From Streptomyces malachitofuscus (GTDB lineage Bacteria; Actinomycetota; Actinomycetes; Streptomycetales; Streptomycetaceae), in assembly GCF_014650055.1 (NCBI RefSeq), contig NZ_BMUF01000024.1:1-45930 (forward strand): DNA of 45,930 bases, in the 5' to 3' direction. The notes beneath the pieces are model-generated. The model ran no database searches. It was not told where the DNA came from and saw only the letters and a list, made by a program, of their open reading frames with translations. Numbering within the stretch: position 1 is the stretch's first letter; the number at the start of each line of letters is the position of its first letter. Shown piece after piece: positions 43,477 to 45,930 of this stretch. Made by a program: the position numbers and the translations under genes.

Positions 43477-44465
43477 TGGACCCGACCACTGACAACGCCG
43501 CGCACACCGGGGACCCGGCCGCCGCCCGGGCCTCCCTGGAGGCCCTGCGTGCCGAGATCGCCAAGGCCGTGGTCGGCCAGGACCCCGCGGTGACCGGCCT
43601 CGTCGTCGCCCTGCTCTGCCGCGGCCACGTCCTCCTCGAAGGCGTCCCCGGCGTCGCCAAGACCCTCCTCGTCCGCGCCCTCGCCGCCACCCTGGAACTC
43701 GACACCAAACGCGTCCAGTTCACCCCCGACCTGATGCCGAGCGACGTCACCGGCTCCCTGGTCTACGACGCCCGCACCGCCGAGTTCTCCTTCCAGCCCG
43801 GCCCGGTCTTCACCAACCTCCTCCTCGCGGACGAGATCAACCGCACGCCCCCGAAGACCCAGTCCTCCCTGCTGGAAGCCATGGAGGAACGCCAGGTCAC
43901 CGTGGACGGCACTCCCCGCCCCCTCCCCGACCCCTTCCTGGTCGCCGCGACCCAGAACCCCGTCGAGTACGAGGGCACCTACCCCCTGCCCGAAGCACAG
44001 CTCGACCGCTTCCTCCTCAAGCTCACCATCCCCCTCCCCTCGCGGCAGGACGAGATCGACGTCCTCACCCGCCACGCCGAGGGCTTCAACCCGCGCGACC
44101 TGCGCGCCGCCGGCGTACGCCCTGTCGCCACCGCCGCGGACCTGGAAGCCGCCCGCCGCGCCGTCGCCTCGACGACCATCTCCCCCGAGATCACCGCGTA
44201 CGTCGTCGACATCTGCCGCGCCACCCGCGAATCGCCGTCCCTCACACTCGGCGTCTCCCCCCGAGGCGCCACCGCGCTCCTCGCCACCGCCCGCGCCTGG
44301 GCCTGGCTGACGGGCCGCGACTACGTCATTCCCGACGACGTGAAGGCCCTCGCCCTCCCCACGCTCCGCCACCGCGTGCAGCTCCGCCCGGAGGCCGAGA
44401 TGGAGGGCGTCACGACCGACTCGGTCATCAACGCGATCCTCTCCCACGTCCCCGTACCCCGCTGA
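43473..44465 (+). CDS. MoxR-family AAA+ ATPase
   Basis: A 330-aa ATPase. Walker A: HVLLEGVPGVAKTLLVRALA; Walker B: NLLLADEINRTPPKTQSSLLEAM; sensor 1: FLVAATQNPVEYEGTYPLPEAQLDRFLL, the MoxR signature; a C-terminal AAA lid with sensor 2 (TLGVSPRGATALLATARAWA). MoxR proteins act as chaperones assembling or activating partner proteins, often VWA/DUF58 proteins encoded next door. Start ATG 43473 overlaps the DUF4350 stop, and its stop overlaps the DUF58 start (TGATG). Substrate complex unknown. Confidence 0.95.
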   Translation: MMDPTTDNAAHTGDPAAARASLEALRAEIAKAVVGQDPAVTGLVVALLCRGHVLLEGVPGVAKTLLVRALAATLELDTKRVQFTPDLMPSDVTGSLVYDARTAEFSFQPGPVFTNLLLADEINRTPPKTQSSLLEAMEERQVTVDGTPRPLPDPFLVAATQNPVEYEGTYPLPEAQLDRFLLKLTIPLPSRQDEIDVLTRHAEGFNPRDLRAAGVRPVATAADLEAARRAVASTTISPEITAYVVDICRATRESPSLTLGVSPRGATALLATARAWAWLTGRDYVIPDDVKALALPTLRHRVQLRPEAEMEGVTTDSVINAILSHVPVPR

Positions 44466-45775
44466 TGGCCCTCACCGGACGCGCCGCCCTGCTCGCGGCA
44501 CTCGGCTCCCTCCCCGTCGGCATCTGGGAACCCGGCTGGACGGGGATCCTCGCCGTCAACGCACCCCTCGCGGTGGCCTGCGCCTGCGACTTCGCCCTGG
44601 CCGCCCCGGTACGCCACCTCGGCCTGACCCGCTCCGGCGACACCTCCGTGCGCCTGGGCGACACCGCCGACGTCACCCTGACGATCACCAACCCGTCCCG
44701 ACGGCCGCTGCGCGCTCGGATCCGCGACGCCTGGCCCCCGAGCAGCTGGCAGCCCGGTTCGGAGGTGGAGGCCTCCCGCCACCGCCTGCTGATCCCCCCG
44801 GGGGAACGCCGGCGCCTCACCACCCGCTTGCGCCCCACTCGCCGCGGCGACCGCCACGCCGACCGCGTCACGATCCGCTCCTACGGCCCCCTCGGCCTCT
44901 TCGCCCGCCAGGGCTCACACAAGGTCCCCTGGGCGGTACGTGTCCTGCCGCCCTTCACCAGCCGCAAGCACCTGCCGTCCAAGCTGGCTCGCCTGCGCGA
45001 ACTGGACGGCCGCACCAGCGTGCTGACCCGGGGCGAGGGCACGGAGTTCGACAGTCTCCGCGAATACGTCCCCGGCGACGACACCCGTTCCATCGACTGG
45101 CGTGCCACCGCCCGCCAGTCCGCGGTCGCGGTACGCACCTGGCGTCCCGAACGCGACCGGCACATCCTGCTCGTCCTCGACACGGGCCGCACCTCCGCAG
45201 GACGAGTCGACGATGCGCCCCGCCTGGACGCCTCCATGGACGCGGCACTGCTCCTGGCTGCCCTCGCCTCCCGCGCGGGCGACCGTGTCGACCTCCTGGC
45301 CTACGACCGTCGCCTGCGCGCCCTCGTCCAGGGCCGCACGGCCGGCGACGTCCTCCCCTCCCTCGTCAACGCCATGGCCACGCTCGAACCCGAGCTCGTC
45401 GAGACCGACGCCCGGGGCCTGACGGCGACGGCCCTCCGTACGGCACCTCGACGCTCCCTGATCGTGCTGCTCACGACGCTCGACGCAGCCCCCATCGAGG
45501 AGGGCCTGCTTCCCGTCCTGGCCCAGCTCACGCAACGCCACACGGTCCTGCTGGCGTCCGTGGCGGATCCGCACACCGCCGGAATGGCCAAGGCACGGGG
45601 CAACGCCGACGCCGTCTACGAGGCCGCGGCGGCGTCCCAGGCCCACGCGGAACGCGACCGCACCGCGGAACACCTCCGCCGTCATGGCGTCACGGTCGTG
45701 GACGCAACGCCGGAGGAGCTGGCGCCCGCACTGGCGGACGCCTACCTGGCTCTCAAGGCGGCAGGACGTCTGTAA
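44465..45775 (+). CDS. DUF58 (VWA-like) protein
   Basis: A 436-aa protein. Hydrophobic N-terminus (two short helices in residues 1-50: LLAALGSLPVGIWEPGWTGIL, APLAVACACDFALAA), then a beta-rich segment with TNPSRRPLRARIRDAWPPSSW, and the DUF58 hallmark FDSLREYVPGDDTRSIDWRATAR followed by a VWA-like fold (DRHILLVLDTGRTSAG; MIDAS-type DTG rather than full DxSxS). It is the probable client of the MoxR ATPase upstream. Last gene of the operon; a strong terminator follows. Confidence 0.93.
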   Translation: MALTGRAALLAALGSLPVGIWEPGWTGILAVNAPLAVACACDFALAAPVRHLGLTRSGDTSVRLGDTADVTLTITNPSRRPLRARIRDAWPPSSWQPGSEVEASRHRLLIPPGERRRLTTRLRPTRRGDRHADRVTIRSYGPLGLFARQGSHKVPWAVRVLPPFTSRKHLPSKLARLRELDGRTSVLTRGEGTEFDSLREYVPGDDTRSIDWRATARQSAVAVRTWRPERDRHILLVLDTGRTSAGRVDDAPRLDASMDAALLLAALASRAGDRVDLLAYDRRLRALVQGRTAGDVLPSLVNAMATLEPELVETDARGLTATALRTAPRRSLIVLLTTLDAAPIEEGLLPVLAQLTQRHTVLLASVADPHTAGMAKARGNADAVYEAAAASQAHAERDRTAEHLRRHGVTVVDATPEELAPALADAYLALKAAGRL

Positions 45776-45825
45776 TACGCCCGGGCGGGCCTGGGGACTT
45801 GGGGGCTTGGGGGCCCTGAAACGCA

Positions 45826-45858
45826 GAAAACCCCGCACCGGTAAGGTGCGGGGTTTTC
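45826..45858. terminator. strong bidirectional terminator
   Basis: GAAAACCCCGCACC (45826-45839) pairs exactly with GGTGCGGGGTTTTC (45845-45858) around a 5-nt loop. The A-run and T-run flanks make it an efficient intrinsic terminator for the DUF58 operon (plus strand) and for the rRNA operon (minus strand). Confidence 0.93.
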
Positions 45859-45866
45859 CCAACAAT

Positions 45867-45930
45867 TGTTCGGCGGCGTCCTACTCTCCCACAGGGTCCC
45901 CCCTGCAGTACCATCGGCGCTGTAAGGCTT
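45867..45930 (-). rRNA. 5S ribosomal RNA, 3' part (partial)
   Basis: The reverse complement reads GCGCCGATGGTACTGCA, then GTGGGAGAGTAGGACGCCGCC and GAACA, the conserved 3' half of actinobacterial 5S rRNA. The rest of the gene, and presumably 23S and 16S, lie beyond the right edge, so an rrn operon runs leftwards into this terminator. The exact 3' end is within a few bases of 45867. Confidence 0.93.

Overview
The window is high-GC chromosomal DNA of a Streptomyces or close relative. Almost every codon ends in G or C. The gene order (NAD-glutamate dehydrogenase, secA, a NarL-type regulator, hpf, comF, lpqB-mtrB-mtrA, mtnA, MoxR/DUF58 operon, rRNA) is, from memory, the S. coelicolor SCO2999 to SCO3018 neighbourhood. 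This assignment rests on recognised protein families and order, not on a database search.

Layout. 1-4152: the end of an ABC-transporter ATPase, then two cell-wall polymer transferases (a CDP-glycerol glycerophosphotransferase-type protein and a GT2 glycosyltransferase), a teichoic-acid-like locus. 4197-5720: a polytopic membrane protein. 5870-10822: the very large NAD-dependent glutamate dehydrogenase. 11462-13848: HAD hydrolase, DUF6912-type protein and an Rv3235-like protein. 13941-16787: secA. 17067-18872: GNAT acetyltransferase and a YcaQ/AlkX-like DNA glycosylase. 18881-20523: an orphan NarL-type regulator and the long ribosome hibernation factor. 20835-26499: ComF-type protein, then the mtrA-mtrB-lpqB envelope/development signalling operon.

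26491-38889 is an integrated actinomycete integrative and conjugative element (AICE) of the pSAM2 type, about 12.4 kb. It is bounded by a 15-bp direct repeat that includes the start codons of mtrA. It carries int, xis, repSA, small zinc proteins, Spd spread proteins, a TraSA-type FtsK translocase, an SCO3933-type protein, and an XRE regulator with a monooxygenase-fold partner at a divergent promoter. Its cargo is an EVE / SRA-like / PD-(D/E)XK modification-dependent restriction enzyme, a lower-GC overlapping pair (DUF4365 protein plus an unrecognised 419-aa protein), and directly behind that pair a 150-nt extended hairpin whose non-Watson-Crick pairs are all G-U on one strand only.

38888-45930: mtnA (normally the immediate upstream neighbour of mtrA), then a translationally coupled membrane-protein / DUF4129 / DUF4350 / MoxR / DUF58 operon, a strong terminator, and the 3' end of a 5S rRNA on the minus strand.

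The most interesting points are that the AICE separates the global regulator gene mtrA from its native upstream region while preserving its start, so the element must supply or restore mtrA expression, and that the cargo segment (restriction enzyme, DUF4365 pair, structured RNA) looks like a defence island with an uncharacterised two-gene, possibly RNA-associated module.
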